Notes: generated by a model from the letters alone, not told the origin. A stretch of DNA of 64,000 nucleotides from Vibrio hangzhouensis (GCF_900107935.1 NZ_FNVG01000014.1:79789-143788); one strand, 5' to 3'; counted from the first letter of the stretch, positions 27,280-36,140 are shown. Made by a program: numbers and translations.

Positions 27280-30200
27280 TTAAGCCGCCGTCGTATTTAC
27301 CACGAGGAGAGGTTCACCCGCATGCACCTGCGCACCAGCTTCATGACAAATCGTGTCAATCACTCCAGATACGCTCGCCGTCACTTCTAGCTCCATCTTC
27401 ATGGCTTCCAGAATCATCACGACGTCATTCTCTTTAACGGTTTGCCCCGGCTCGACTAACACTTGCCAAATATTGCCTGCAACGTGGCTTTCAATCGCTT
27501 CTTGTCCTTCTTCTAGTTCTGTTTGAACACTAGATTGTTCGATTTCAGTAGCAACAAAATTAGCCTGCCCGGAATCTTCCCAGCGCTGACGCTCCTCTTC
27601 GAATGCCTTTTGCTGGCGAGCTTTGCTTTCTTTGATTTCATCGGCATGTTCATCAAGCAGAGATTGGTAGTCCGCAAGAGAAAACTCTGTTTCTTCAATC
27701 TTCACCGGGTAGTGACCTTGTGGATGCTTCTCCCGAATATCGAGCAACTCTTCGGCACTCACTTCATAAAACTTAATTTGGTCAAAGAAACGCAGGAGCC
27801 AAGGTTTAGAGAACGCTTCGGTCTGACGATAGCGATTCCACATTTGCAACGTACGACCAACAAACTGATAGCCGCCAGGGCCTTCCATGCCATAAACACA
27901 CATGTAAGCACCACCAATGCCCACGGCATTTTCTGGCGTCCAGGTTCGTGCTGGGTTGTATTTTGTGGTCACAAGGCGATGCCGTGGGTCCATCGGTGTT
28001 GCGACTGGAGCTCCAAGATAGACATCCCCTAGCCCCATTACCAGGTAACTGGCATCAAAGACAATGCGCTTTACGTCCTCAACCGAATCAAGTCCATTGA
28101 TACGACGGATAAACTCAATGTTGTCCGGGCACCAAGGCGCGTCTTTACGAACGACTTCGTCATACTTGCGAATCGCTAGTCGAGTCGCTTCGTCATCCCA
28201 AGAAAGCGGTAAGTGCACAACGCGCGCAGGAACAATCAACTCATCGATGTTATCCAGGCTCGCTTCGATCTGTTCCAGTTCGCTAAGCAACTGCTCTCGT
28301 GGCAATAACAGATTGTCGTAATGAATTTGCAGAGAACGAATACCCGGGGTTAACTCTTGCACCCCGGCAAGATTTCTTTGTTGAAGCTTGAGCATCAAAG
28401 CATGCACACGGAAGCGCAGACGAATATCCAGTATCTGCGGACCATACTCCACCAATAAGTAGTCCTCCCCACTTGGGCGATAGACGACTTGTTCACCGTA
28501 CTGGTTAGCTGGAGTCGTCTTGATGATTGGTGAATCTAACTCTGCTTTTGGCAGCGCCAACTCATTAATCACTCCCGTTTCAATCTGCGAGAGTTGCGCG
28601 CGCTCTGCAAGCTCTGCATCTGCTAGCGACACAGGAGTGAATCGAATCTTGTCGCCCGCTTTAAGCTGCCCCATCTTCCATAGGTCAGCTTTGATGATGG
28701 TGGCTGGACAGACGAAACCACCGAGGCTTGGTCCGTCAGGGCCTAAGATAACTGGCATATCTCCAGTAAAGTCGATGGTGCCAACAGCATAGGCGTTATC
28801 GTGAATATTTGATGGGTGTAACCCCGCCTCGCCGCCATCGGTACGTGCCCAATCCGGCTTGGGGCCAATTAGGCGAACGCCAGTACGACTTGAGTTAAAA
28901 TGCACTTTCCACTCTGCATCAAAGAAGGCGTTGATATCTTCTTGAGTGAAGAAATCTGGCGCACCGTGTGGGCCATAAATTACGCGGATCTGCCAATCAC
29001 CGTTAAATTTGGGTTGGGCAATAGAACTGAACGTAGTTGTGCTCGCCTGCGAAGCTTGATTAATATGCAGCACGTCACCCGCTATCAATGCGCGGCCAGC
29101 GTGACCGCCAAATTGTCCTAAAGTGAACGTTGAGCGACTTCCGAGATATTCCGGGCAATCAATACCACCATTTACAGCAAGGTACGTACGAGCACCATCT
29201 AGCACCTTACCAAGCTTCAGCGTTTGGCCTGATTCAATCTCAATGGCAGTATTCATCGCTACCGACTCACCATCCAATGACGCTTGGATACTAGCCCCCG
29301 TCAGAGCGATACGAGTCGCTTGATTAAACTTAAGCGTTGGACCTGAGACGATGATTTCCAAACCAGCACATGATTCATCATTTGCTAATAGTGCATTTGC
29401 TAAACGGAAGCTTAGTGAGTCCATCGGACCTGAAGGCGGCACACCTATATCCCAGTATCCGGTGCGTGCCGGGTAATCTTGAATGGTTGTTTGCGTTCCA
29501 CCGCTAATCACATCAAACGTATTCGGCTTGAATTCAAATGTATTAAGAGATTGAGTTAGCACCTCACCTTTTTTTACAAGGTCACTGGCTAATAGTTGAC
29601 GCAAATACGCTTGATTGTGTTCGATACCGTAAATCGTGCTGTTGTCTAAGCTTCGTTTAAGCTCCGCCAGTGCCGTTTCTCTGTCTTTCGCATGCACAAT
29701 CACTTTGGCGAGCATAGGGTCGAAGAATGGCGAGACTTCAACCCCGGCTTCAATCCAATGTTCGACTCGCAAGTTTTCCTGCTCTGCCCACTCCACATGA
29801 CTCAAGAGCCCCGCACATGGCTGAAAGTTTTTATTGGCATCTTCTGCGTACAATCGAACCTGAATCGCATGACCTTGCGATGTTAGGTTCGCACCCAACA
29901 TAGAAAGGTCAAGCTGCCCTGCACCTTGGCGAACCATCCATTCAACCAGATCAACACCAAATACCTCTTCAGTCACGCCATGCTCAACCTGCAGACGTGT
30001 ATTGACCTCCAGAAAGTAGAACTCTTGTGTCTGCTGATCCAGGACGAATTCAATCGTACCTGCATTCCGATAGTTCACCTCACGGGCGAGACGAACAGCA
30101 GTGTCTTGCAACTTAGCCCGTGTTTCATCACTGAGGTTAGGTGCCGGTGTTTCTTCAATGACTTTCTGATTACGGCGCTGAGCAGAACAATCCCGCTCAC

Positions 30201-30870
30201 CCAGAGCAACGACACAACCTTGTCCATCACCAAATATCTGTACTTCAATATGACGGGCCTGTTGAATAAACTTCTCAATGAAAACGCCGCTGTTACTGAA
30301 ATTATTTTCACTCAATCGCTTAACGCTGTCGTAGGCCTCATCCAGTTCTTGACTGGTAAAACAGCACTGCATGCCGATACCACCGCCACCAGCAGTACTC
30401 TTAAGCATCACTGGGTAGCCGATCTTCTGAGCTTCCAATAGTGCTTGCTGCTTGTCATTCAATAGATCTGTTCCTGGTAGCAATGGCACATTCGCTTGAG
30501 TCGCGATGCTACGCGCTGAGTGTTTTAGACCGAACGCTCGCATTTGTTCTGCTGTTGGCCCCAAAAAGACCAGTCCTTCTTGTTCGCAGCGTTCGACAAA
30601 ATCCGGGTTTTCACTTAGGAAGCCATAGCCAGGGTGAATCGCTTCAGCGCCTGACTGTTTAGCCATTGAAATAATCTTGTCTTGGTCGAGGTACGTCTCC
30701 GATGCACCACCCTGCCCAAGAGAGAAGGCTTCATCAGCATCGACGACATGTAAACTTTGAGAATCTGCTTCACTGTATACAGCGACGCTTCCGATATTGA
30801 GTTGTTTTAATGTACGGATAACTCGGCAGGCAATGGCACCACGGTTAGCAATTAACACCTTACTAAACAT
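27280..30870 (-). CDS. Guanidine carboxylase (urea carboxylase family)
   Basis: A 1196-residue biotin-dependent carboxylase. The order is an N-terminal biotin carboxylase domain (residues 1-450, with KSTAGGGGIGMQ and the EVNTRLQVEHGVTE catalytic strand), an allophanate/KipI-KipA-like carboxyltransferase (about 460-1080, with TDGGEAGLHPSNIHDN and GPDGPSLGGFV), and a biotinyl domain (EAMKME, biotin-Lys1158). By sequence family it would be called urea carboxylase. In operons with DUF1989 proteins and a guanidine-I riboswitch this enzyme class carboxylates guanidine. That is inferred from context; the kinetic preference cannot be read here. Ribosome-binding site AGGGA precedes ATG 30870, and twin hairpins lie just upstream. 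Confidence 0.88.
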   Translation of the reverse strand: MFSKVLIANRGAIACRVIRTLKQLNIGSVAVYSEADSQSLHVVDADEAFSLGQGGASETYLDQDKIISMAKQSGAEAIHPGYGFLSENPDFVERCEQEGLVFLGPTAEQMRAFGLKHSARSIATQANVPLLPGTDLLNDKQQALLEAQKIGYPVMLKSTAGGGGIGMQCCFTSQELDEAYDSVKRLSENNFSNSGVFIEKFIQQARHIEVQIFGDGQGCVVALGERDCSAQRRNQKVIEETPAPNLSDETRAKLQDTAVRLAREVNYRNAGTIEFVLDQQTQEFYFLEVNTRLQVEHGVTEEVFGVDLVEWMVRQGAGQLDLSMLGANLTSQGHAIQVRLYAEDANKNFQPCAGLLSHVEWAEQENLRVEHWIEAGVEVSPFFDPMLAKVIVHAKDRETALAELKRSLDNSTIYGIEHNQAYLRQLLASDLVKKGEVLTQSLNTFEFKPNTFDVISGGTQTTIQDYPARTGYWDIGVPPSGPMDSLSFRLANALLANDESCAGLEIIVSGPTLKFNQATRIALTGASIQASLDGESVAMNTAIEIESGQTLKLGKVLDGARTYLAVNGGIDCPEYLGSRSTFTLGQFGGHAGRALIAGDVLHINQASQASTTTFSSIAQPKFNGDWQIRVIYGPHGAPDFFTQEDINAFFDAEWKVHFNSSRTGVRLIGPKPDWARTDGGEAGLHPSNIHDNAYAVGTIDFTGDMPVILGPDGPSLGGFVCPATIIKADLWKMGQLKAGDKIRFTPVSLADAELAERAQLSQIETGVINELALPKAELDSPIIKTTPANQYGEQVVYRPSGEDYLLVEYGPQILDIRLRFRVHALMLKLQQRNLAGVQELTPGIRSLQIHYDNLLLPREQLLSELEQIEASLDNIDELIVPARVVHLPLSWDDEATRLAIRKYDEVVRKDAPWCPDNIEFIRRINGLDSVEDVKRIVFDASYLVMGLGDVYLGAPVATPMDPRHRLVTTKYNPARTWTPENAVGIGGAYMCVYGMEGPGGYQFVGRTLQMWNRYRQTEAFSKPWLLRFFDQIKFYEVSAEELLDIREKHPQGHYPVKIEETEFSLADYQSLLDEHADEIKESKARQQKAFEEERQRWEDSGQANFVATEIEQSSVQTELEEGQEAIESHVAGNIWQVLVEPGQTVKENDVVMILEAMKMELEVTASVSGVIDTICHEAGAQVHAGEPLLVVNTTAA

Positions 30871-30887
30871 ATTTTTGTCCCTAAAGT

Positions 30888-30933
30888 CCGGGTCGTCCCG
30901 GAAAAATAAAGAGCATTCACTAGGGTCGTCCCT
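30888..30933 (-). other. Twin GGGACGACCC hairpins between deiminase and carboxylase genes
   Basis: CCGGG-TCGT-CCCGG (30888-30901) and AGGG-TCGT-CCCT (30922-30933) are two small stem-loops with identical ACGA loops in the transcript, 20 bp apart, upstream of the carboxylase ribosome-binding site. They may be RNA-processing or stabilising structures. Confidence 0.5.
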
Positions 30934-30963
30934 TGCTCAATTTTTGCAGCTACCTTGCTGATT

Positions 30964-31602
30964 TTATTGCCATACAATGACCTCTACAGGTGTAGGGTTG
31001 TAGGCATTACATGGGTTATTCAGTTGGGGGCAGTTCGACATTAATACGATGGTATCCATGTGCGCTTTCAGTTCCACATATTTACCTGCACCACTTATAC
31101 CATCGGCAAACGTAAGTCCACCTTCTGCTGTCACAGGCACATTCATGAAAAAGTTGATGTTATGGGTAATATCACGCTTAGACATACCAAACTGTTCGTT
31201 TTCAGCGACTGCTAACAGCCAACTGTCACGACAGGCATGCATACATTTTTTATCAATCGAGTAACGCACCGTATTGCTCTCAGTAGCACATGCGCCGCCA
31301 AGCGTGTCATGTCGACCACAGGTATCCGCTACAATCTCGAGCATCACATTTCCTTGGTCAGAAAGAATCTTAGTTCCCGCTGTTAGGTAAACATTACCCT
31401 GCTCACGAATGGTATCGATAGCACTGTAGCGCTCTGACGGATCGTTCGCGTTGTAGAACAAAGTATCGGCCGCTTGGTTACCTTCAATATCGAGAATACG
31501 AACCGTCTGACCTTTCTTCACAACTTTCATGTAGTAATCACCGGCAGAAACAACATCACGACAAAGTGCTTCACTCGGTTCTAATTGACTCTCTACAATC
31601 AT
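30964..31602 (-). CDS. DUF1989 protein, carboxyguanidine deiminase subunit (putative catalytic)
   Basis: A 212-residue DUF1989 protein, traditionally called urea carboxylase-associated protein. Conserved features include [40 protein letters not shown] (about residues 91-104) and [11 protein letters not shown] near the C-terminus. Cys and His residues in these motifs are plausible metal ligands. It pairs with the 254-residue paralogue encoded just upstream, and the two are expected to form the carboxyguanidine deiminase that converts carboxyguanidine to allophanate. Which of the two corresponds to CgdA or CgdB is not certain. The genes are 11 bp apart. Confidence 0.82.
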   Translation of the reverse strand: MIVESQLEPSEALCRDVVSAGDYYMKVVKKGQTVRILDIEGNQAADTLFYNANDPSERYSAIDTIREQGNVYLTAGTKILSDQGNVMLEIVADTCGRHDTLGGACATESNTVRYSIDKKCMHACRDSWLLAVAENEQFGMSKRDITHNINFFMNVPVTAEGGLTFADGISGAGKYVELKAHMDTIVLMSNCPQLNNPCNAYNPTPVEVIVWQ

Positions 31603-31613
31603 GTTTTACTCCT

Positions 31614-32378
31614 TTAACAACAGTGATTTATGGTGGGTGATTCAACGGTTTGCCCGACCGTACTTGCGTAGCGGCGGTTGTTCTCAAACCCTCGCTTGTT
31701 CTCTTCACGATGGTTTAGACAAGTGTCGCTTTCCTGCATCGGCTCAGACTCAAATACTGTGACCTCTACAGGCTTGTATGGATATATCTCTGATGGGTTA
31801 AGCGGATGTGGACAAGTCGTCATTACGACCAAGGTATCCATCTCAAAACGCAGCTCAATACAGTCGTCGGCTTTACTGTGTTGTGGGTCATAATTAAGGT
31901 TACCCAGCTCATCGGTCGACACTTTACTAAACAAGTTTAAGTTCGCAGCCAAGTCACGCTTACCTAAACCGTATTTAGCGACTTCGACTAACAACGCATC
32001 ATAACCGTTTTGCTTCCAACGGTTGCGCTCGGTCTGATAATCTCTCTCTCCCCACTTCTGGGCCACTTTCTGTTTATTGGCGACACCACAAACTGTGTCA
32101 ATCCAACCGGTATCATCGCGTACAATTGAGCAGAAAATACGTCCCATATCTGAGTACAAACAATTACCTGTAGTCAGCTTGAAGGTATGCTGACACTTCA
32201 ATGTATCGGGTGCGTTGTAGCGCTCTAACGGGTTGGTAGGGTTGTAGAACAACACACTCATGTTCGCGCCCCCTTCAAGGTCTTTGAACCTAACTGTTCG
32301 CCCCTTCGGCACAACCATTGACCAGTGTGCGGCCCCAGGCAGTGTGTCTGAAAATATCACTTCCTGTCTTGCTAACAT
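31614..32378 (-). CDS. DUF1989 protein, carboxyguanidine deiminase subunit (diverged paralogue)
   Basis: A 254-residue DUF1989 protein, paralogous to the downstream 212-residue one (FKDLEGGANMSVLFYNPTNPLERYNAPDT aligns with its N-terminal motif). At the position of the partner's CGRHD it reads TGWID, so those two putative ligands are lost. It has a C-terminal extension of about 40 polar residues ending in Cys-Cys. It probably acts as the non-catalytic partner in a heteromeric deiminase. It starts 10 bp after the ABC ATPase gene stop and is followed 11 bp later by the second DUF1989 gene. Confidence 0.82.
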   Translation of the reverse strand: MLARQEVIFSDTLPGAAHWSMVVPKGRTVRFKDLEGGANMSVLFYNPTNPLERYNAPDTLKCQHTFKLTTGNCLYSDMGRIFCSIVRDDTGWIDTVCGVANKQKVAQKWGERDYQTERNRWKQNGYDALLVEVAKYGLGKRDLAANLNLFSKVSTDELGNLNYDPQHSKADDCIELRFEMDTLVVMTTCPHPLNPSEIYPYKPVEVTVFESEPMQESDTCLNHREENKRGFENNRRYASTVGQTVESPTINHCC

Positions 32379-32388
32379 ATTTCATTCC

Positions 32389-33195
32389 TTATGCAATTTT
32401 CTGAAGAAGTTGTTCTGGTGGGTTATGTTTCAGCTGCTCGGTCGGGATATCAAACGTCACCTGGGCACCAAATCGCTCTGGAGCTTGCTCATCTTGGCGA
32501 GTGTGATCAAACACCCACAGGCGATTGCCTAAATAGAACCCTTCGCTAAGATCGTGAGTGATCATAAATACCGTCAGATTTTGCTCTTTCCACAGTGATT
32601 TCACGAGTAAATGCATGTCTTTACGAATGCCAGGATCGAGTGCACCAAACGGCTCATCCAGTAACAATATTCTTGGTTTCTTTATTAGCGCTTGAGCGAT
32701 AGAAAGGCGTTGTCTCATACCACCAGAAAGCTCGTGTGGATACTTATCTTGAGCGGCTAACAAGCCCACTTGTTTGAGCATGTCCAGGGCTTGTTTTTTT
32801 GCTTGTTGCTTTTTAGCCCCAAACAGACGCCCTAAGAAAGTGCTGGCAATACCGCTCTGCTCGAATTCATAGCCAAGCATCACATTCTCTAGTGCTGTCA
32901 GATGTGGAAACACTGAGTACTTTTGAAATACGATGCCTCGCTCTACGCCCGGCTCTTGAGTCAGGGGCTGACCATCCAGCAGTATCTTGCCTCTCGAAGG
33001 TATTTCTGTACCTAAAAGCATATTGAGAAAAGTCGTTTTTCCGCAGCCAGAAGCGCCAACAACACTGACAAAATCACCCTCATTAACAGTGAGATTCAGG
33101 CGTTCAAGAACAATGTTATCTCCGTACTCTTTCCAAACTTGTTTGATTTCAATAATCGGACGTTTGTTTTCTTTTATTGATTGCGGCTTAGCCAT
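32389..33195 (-). CDS. NitT/TauT-family ABC transporter ATPase
   Basis: A 268-residue ABC ATPase of the nitrate/sulfonate/taurine class. Walker A is GASGCGKTT, the signature LSGGMRQRLS, Walker B ILLLDEPFGALD, and the H-loop ITHDLSEGF. It energises the permease at 33188-34018, whose 3' end overlaps this start by 8 bp. In guanidine-I riboswitch operons this transporter class is thought to import guanidine or a guanidino compound. That substrate is inferred from the operon. Confidence 0.9.
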   Translation of the reverse strand: MAKPQSIKENKRPIIEIKQVWKEYGDNIVLERLNLTVNEGDFVSVVGASGCGKTTFLNMLLGTEIPSRGKILLDGQPLTQEPGVERGIVFQKYSVFPHLTALENVMLGYEFEQSGIASTFLGRLFGAKKQQAKKQALDMLKQVGLLAAQDKYPHELSGGMRQRLSIAQALIKKPRILLLDEPFGALDPGIRKDMHLLVKSLWKEQNLTVFMITHDLSEGFYLGNRLWVFDHTRQDEQAPERFGAQVTFDIPTEQLKHNPPEQLLQKIA

Positions 33196-34018
33196 GATTC
33201 TCTCCTTGAGACTGGTGATACCATGGACTCAGTTTTCGTGATACCAAACGTAATAGCCAATCCATACTGTAGGCCAGGATAGTGATCCACAATACGTAAG
33301 GTAAAATCACATCCATTGACAAGTAACGTCGAACTAAAAAGATGCGATAACCTAAGCCTTCCGTTGCCACTATCGCCTCTGCAGCAATCAAGAATAGCCA
33401 TGCACTGCCTAACGTTAGGCGTACGGCTTCAATTAGCTTTGGCATGATTTGAGGCAAAATAACTCGAATGATAATTTGCCAGCTGCTGGCCCCTAAAGTT
33501 TGCGCCTTTATGAGCTGCTCATCAGGTAAGCTTTGTACCCTTAGCTGAATATCACGAATAATGATGGGACATACACCGATAACAATCAGCACGACCTTAG
33601 AAACTTCACCCACACCGAACGAAATAAACAAAATCGGTAATATCGCCATCGGCGGGATAAGAGAAACTGCGGTGATCACCGGTGACAAAGAAGAACGTAC
33701 CAATGGAATAATGCCCGTGGCAATACCAAGCGATAACCCAATCAGTGCACTGATACCAATCCCCCAGCTTAATCGTGCAAGACTGGCAAAGGTGTCCGTC
33801 CATAACAGGTATTCACCCGTTCTTCTGCTTGGAGTAAAAGCCATTCTGTCGATTGCATCAGCAAAACTGCTAAAAGCCGGAAGTAGCTTATCGGCTGAGT
33901 TTGCTGCCAGCCTGGCATCTGAAGCCGTCACGTAGACGGCAACCAGAATAAGAAACGGCATCACTCCTAGCATAACGCGCCCAAACTTAGACGGGTGGCG
34001 ATTAATTACTTTGGTCAT
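33188..34018 (-). CDS. NitT/TauT-family ABC transporter permease
   Basis: A 276-residue permease with about six transmembrane helices (first at about residues 13-31, then a loop and helices from about 75). The EAA coupling loop (AQTLGASSWQIIIRVILPQIMPKLIEAVRL) docks with the ATPase. It is the second gene of the operon, between binding protein and ATPase, and overlaps the latter by 8 bp. It should form the inner-membrane channel as a homodimer. Confidence 0.88.
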   Translation of the reverse strand: MTKVINRHPSKFGRVMLGVMPFLILVAVYVTASDARLAANSADKLLPAFSSFADAIDRMAFTPSRRTGEYLLWTDTFASLARLSWGIGISALIGLSLGIATGIIPLVRSSLSPVITAVSLIPPMAILPILFISFGVGEVSKVVLIVIGVCPIIIRDIQLRVQSLPDEQLIKAQTLGASSWQIIIRVILPQIMPKLIEAVRLTLGSAWLFLIAAEAIVATEGLGYRIFLVRRYLSMDVILPYVLWITILAYSMDWLLRLVSRKLSPWYHQSQGENHG

Positions 34019-34051
34019 AACGACTCCATTTACTTTGACCGAACATCGAGA

Positions 34052-35125
34052 TTACAGCTTGTTATCCGCTGCCATCTCCATATATTCAGAAGTAAATCTA
34101 AGCTTGATGTTGCTTGGGTCGCCGTAAACACCAGTCGGTGTTTCGATACCAATAAAACCAGCATCAGGAGCACCTTCACCAAGTAAGCCATGCTCAAATG
34201 AAAACTCGCTGACTTTTTGCATGGTTGTTGCGAGCTTAGGGCTTTGTGTAAAGCTCACTGCTTCATCTGCTGAGTAGAACATATTGGTCGCTTTTAGCTG
34301 AGACTTGTAACCGTCAAGATCAGTACCAGAAGCCTGTGCCATATACGATTTAGCTTCGTCACCCTGTGCTGGAGATTGCATGATAGACATGATTTCGTAC
34401 CAGGCACCAGTCAAGGCTTTGCCTAAGGCGGGGTTACTTTCCAGGGTCTCGGTATTCACCACCAATAGATCGATAATTTCGCCAGGAATGTCAGAAGAGT
34501 TGAAAACAACGGAAGTGTCTGGTTGAGAAGTGATCTCGCTCAACAACGGATTCCAAGTCACTACAGAAGTAACTTCATTGGTACTGAATGCAGCTACTAA
34601 ATCGGCATCTGAGGTATTCACGACCTTCACATCGCGTTCACTCAACCCCACGCTTTCTAATGCACGAGCCATCAGATAGTGGGAAACGCTTAGCTCCACG
34701 AGATTAATAGACTGCCCTTTAAGATCTTCTAGCTTTTTTTCCCCTTTAAGAACAATGCCATCATTACCATCCGAGAAATCACCAACCACAAGCGCCGTTG
34801 AATCGACGCCACTAGCAGCAGGGATTGTCAAAGCGTCCATATTAGTCATGACAGTTGCATCAAATTGGCCGGTTGTGAACTGATTGATCGACTCTATGTA
34901 GTCGTTAACTTGCACAACATCGATCTCAATACCATACTTATCCGCCCACTTATCTAAGATGCCAGAGTGATCTGCATAATCCCACGGCATCCACCCTACA
35001 TAGATAGACCATGCGAGCGTAAACTTTTCTTTCTCTTGTGCGAGCGCCATTGTGGAAAAAGCTGAAGTGAGTAGTGTGGTACCAACAACGGATGCGAGTA
35101 GGCTTTTCTTGATTTGAGCTTTCAT
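34052..35125 (-). CDS. NitT/TauT-family periplasmic binding protein, probable guanidine transport
   Basis: A 357-residue periplasmic binding protein with a signal peptide (residues 1-29, ending TMALAQ). The mature part is SsuA/TauA-like (FTLAWSIYVGWMPWDYADHSG, then GQFDATVMTNMDAL), typical of ligands taken by the NitT/TauT class. ATG 35125 is chosen because GGAGGAG sits 6-12 bp upstream; an ATG at 35140 would place that sequence inside the coding region. It is the first gene after the guanidine-I riboswitch, whose ligand is therefore the likeliest cargo. Confidence 0.88.
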   Translation of the reverse strand: MKAQIKKSLLASVVGTTLLTSAFSTMALAQEKEKFTLAWSIYVGWMPWDYADHSGILDKWADKYGIEIDVVQVNDYIESINQFTTGQFDATVMTNMDALTIPAASGVDSTALVVGDFSDGNDGIVLKGEKKLEDLKGQSINLVELSVSHYLMARALESVGLSERDVKVVNTSDADLVAAFSTNEVTSVVTWNPLLSEITSQPDTSVVFNSSDIPGEIIDLLVVNTETLESNPALGKALTGAWYEIMSIMQSPAQGDEAKSYMAQASGTDLDGYKSQLKATNMFYSADEAVSFTQSPKLATTMQKVSEFSFEHGLLGEGAPDAGFIGIETPTGVYGDPSNIKLRFTSEYMEMAADNKL

Positions 35126-35185
35126 TGGAATCTCCTCCATGAGTCACGAGATATAAACGCAAGAGACATAACCAATTGGCTTGGT

Positions 35186-35285
35186 TTAATCTCCCGGGCT
35201 TCTATCCCTCCGTGTGACCCCTTGCGAGGTTGACAACTCTCGACCCAGACACTGTTTCAACAGCCGGAACCCTAGATGTCTATTG
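35186..35285 (-). promoter_or_regulatory. Guanidine-I (ykkC) riboswitch
   Basis: Read on the minus strand the leader contains, in order, CTAGGGTTCCG (35275-35265), GGTCGAGAG (35245-35237), ACACGGAGGGA (35215-35205) and GCCCGGGAGA (35199-35190). These are the conserved blocks of the ykkC subtype 1 aptamer, which binds guanidinium. The GGAGGGA..GCCCGG elements close the conserved core. A hairpin AACCAA-GCCAA-TTGGTT (35186-35170) follows directly and could be part of the expression platform, though no U tract follows. The leader precedes the binding-protein gene by about 60 bp and should switch the operon on when guanidine is present. Confidence 0.95.
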
Positions 35286-35353
35286 CCAAATTGTGGTCAG
35301 AGGGGCTATTTACCCAACCAACTTTACGCTCTTGTGAACTTACGAAAGATAAT

Positions 35354-35368
35354 CCAATTCCCATGCCA
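35354..35368 (-). promoter_or_regulatory. Candidate sigma-54 promoter for the guanidine operon
   Basis: On the minus strand TGGCATG-GGAA-TTGG (35368-35354) matches the -24/-12 pattern TGGCACG-N4-TTGC except for T at one variable position and G for the final C of the -12 element. It lies about 70 bp upstream of the riboswitch aptamer, so the transcript would include the complete riboswitch. The -12 mismatch keeps confidence moderate. Confidence 0.45.
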
Positions 35369-35431
35369 AAAATATAAATTCATTATTTATCAGCATCTTA
35401 GTTTAATTCACATGTCGATACACAATTAAAA

Positions 35432-35448
35432 ATGACCATTTTGGTGCA
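35432..35448. promoter_or_regulatory. NtrC-like enhancer site
   Basis: The plus strand reads ATGACCATTTTGGTGCA. Compared with the NtrC pattern TGCACCATTTTGGTGCA, the last 14 positions match and the right half-site is perfect. A further TGCACT half-site occurs on the minus strand near 35463-35468. It lies about 80 bp upstream of the candidate -24 element, a normal enhancer distance. Confidence 0.5.
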
Positions 35449-35469
35449 AAAATTTCTATATCAGTGCAG

Positions 35470-36055
35470 TTAGACCAGAAGTGTTCTGACTGTTTTGGGG
35501 GATGTGGCGAGGACCATCATCGAAACTGAAGCGGATTGTCCCTTAGACATTAAAATGCAAAAGAGTCGTTCTGCGATTGGAAATCAGTGAGACCGTTTGT
35601 TTAAGTAGGAACCTTTACAAATGCTGGATGGTGATGTTTGCAACCAAAAGATGTCCAGCCATATAACTAAATATCTATAAATTAAGAACGCATTAAAACC
35701 ATAACGTGTCCCAATATTAATACTGCACAAAGTTGAGTTTCGACAGAATCTCTGATCACAAAGCTACCAAGTAACCTCATAACTTGTTTTTGGACATAAA
35801 TGAGTCAGTGCAATTGCTAATTTAGCAGTTTGCGGATTAGTCTACGTATGTCAAATGAACTGTAAGCTAAGCATATTTACAGGATGCCAATCGATGGAAC
35901 TAAATCAAGAAGCTACGACCTAAATGGCTACATCCTTTAATAGTCGTAGTCTCATGCTTAAATCTCTCAACAAAACAACTAACTAGAAGCAGCACAACAA
36001 AGCCTCCAAACTCCCTGACTCCAGTAAATTCTTCCCAAATTGCGAGTTGACAAAA
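35470..36055. other. Intergenic gap with repeat remnants
   Basis: About 590 bp without genes. It contains a 61-bp stretch (35571-35631, CTGCGATTGGAAATCAGTGAG...TTTACAAATGCTGGATGG) that recurs in diverged form at 50959-51014 beside the 4.5S RNA gene. It also holds a fused element end, TTTTTGGACATAAATGAG (35788-35805), that joins the left and right ends seen at 1945 and 2064. Confidence 0.5.
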
Positions 36056-36088
36056 AACCTCCAACCAAGCTGAACTTAGTTGGAGGTT
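36056..36088 (-). terminator. Terminator following the PKD-like fragment
   Basis: AACCTCCAAC (36056-36065) and GTTGGAGGTT (36079-36088) form a 10-bp stem followed by TTTTTT on the minus strand. It lies about 50 bp downstream of the PKD-like fragment. Confidence 0.8.
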
Positions 36089-36140
36089 GGATGGTAATTG
36101 TCGTTTTTAAGAACGGAATTTTATTAGATTAACAGCTTAA

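Noticed and set aside
27523..28032. 169-codon plus-strand frame
   Set aside because: Entirely antisense to the carboxylase gene, with no ribosome-binding site or recognisable protein pattern.
29926..30441. 171-codon plus-strand frame
   Set aside because: Antisense shadow within the biotin carboxylase domain; composition is not protein-like.
27280..30870. Naming the carboxylase simply urea carboxylase
   Set aside because: The guanidine-I riboswitch and the DUF1989 pair in the same operon point to guanidine carboxylation; the urea name reflects only family resemblance.
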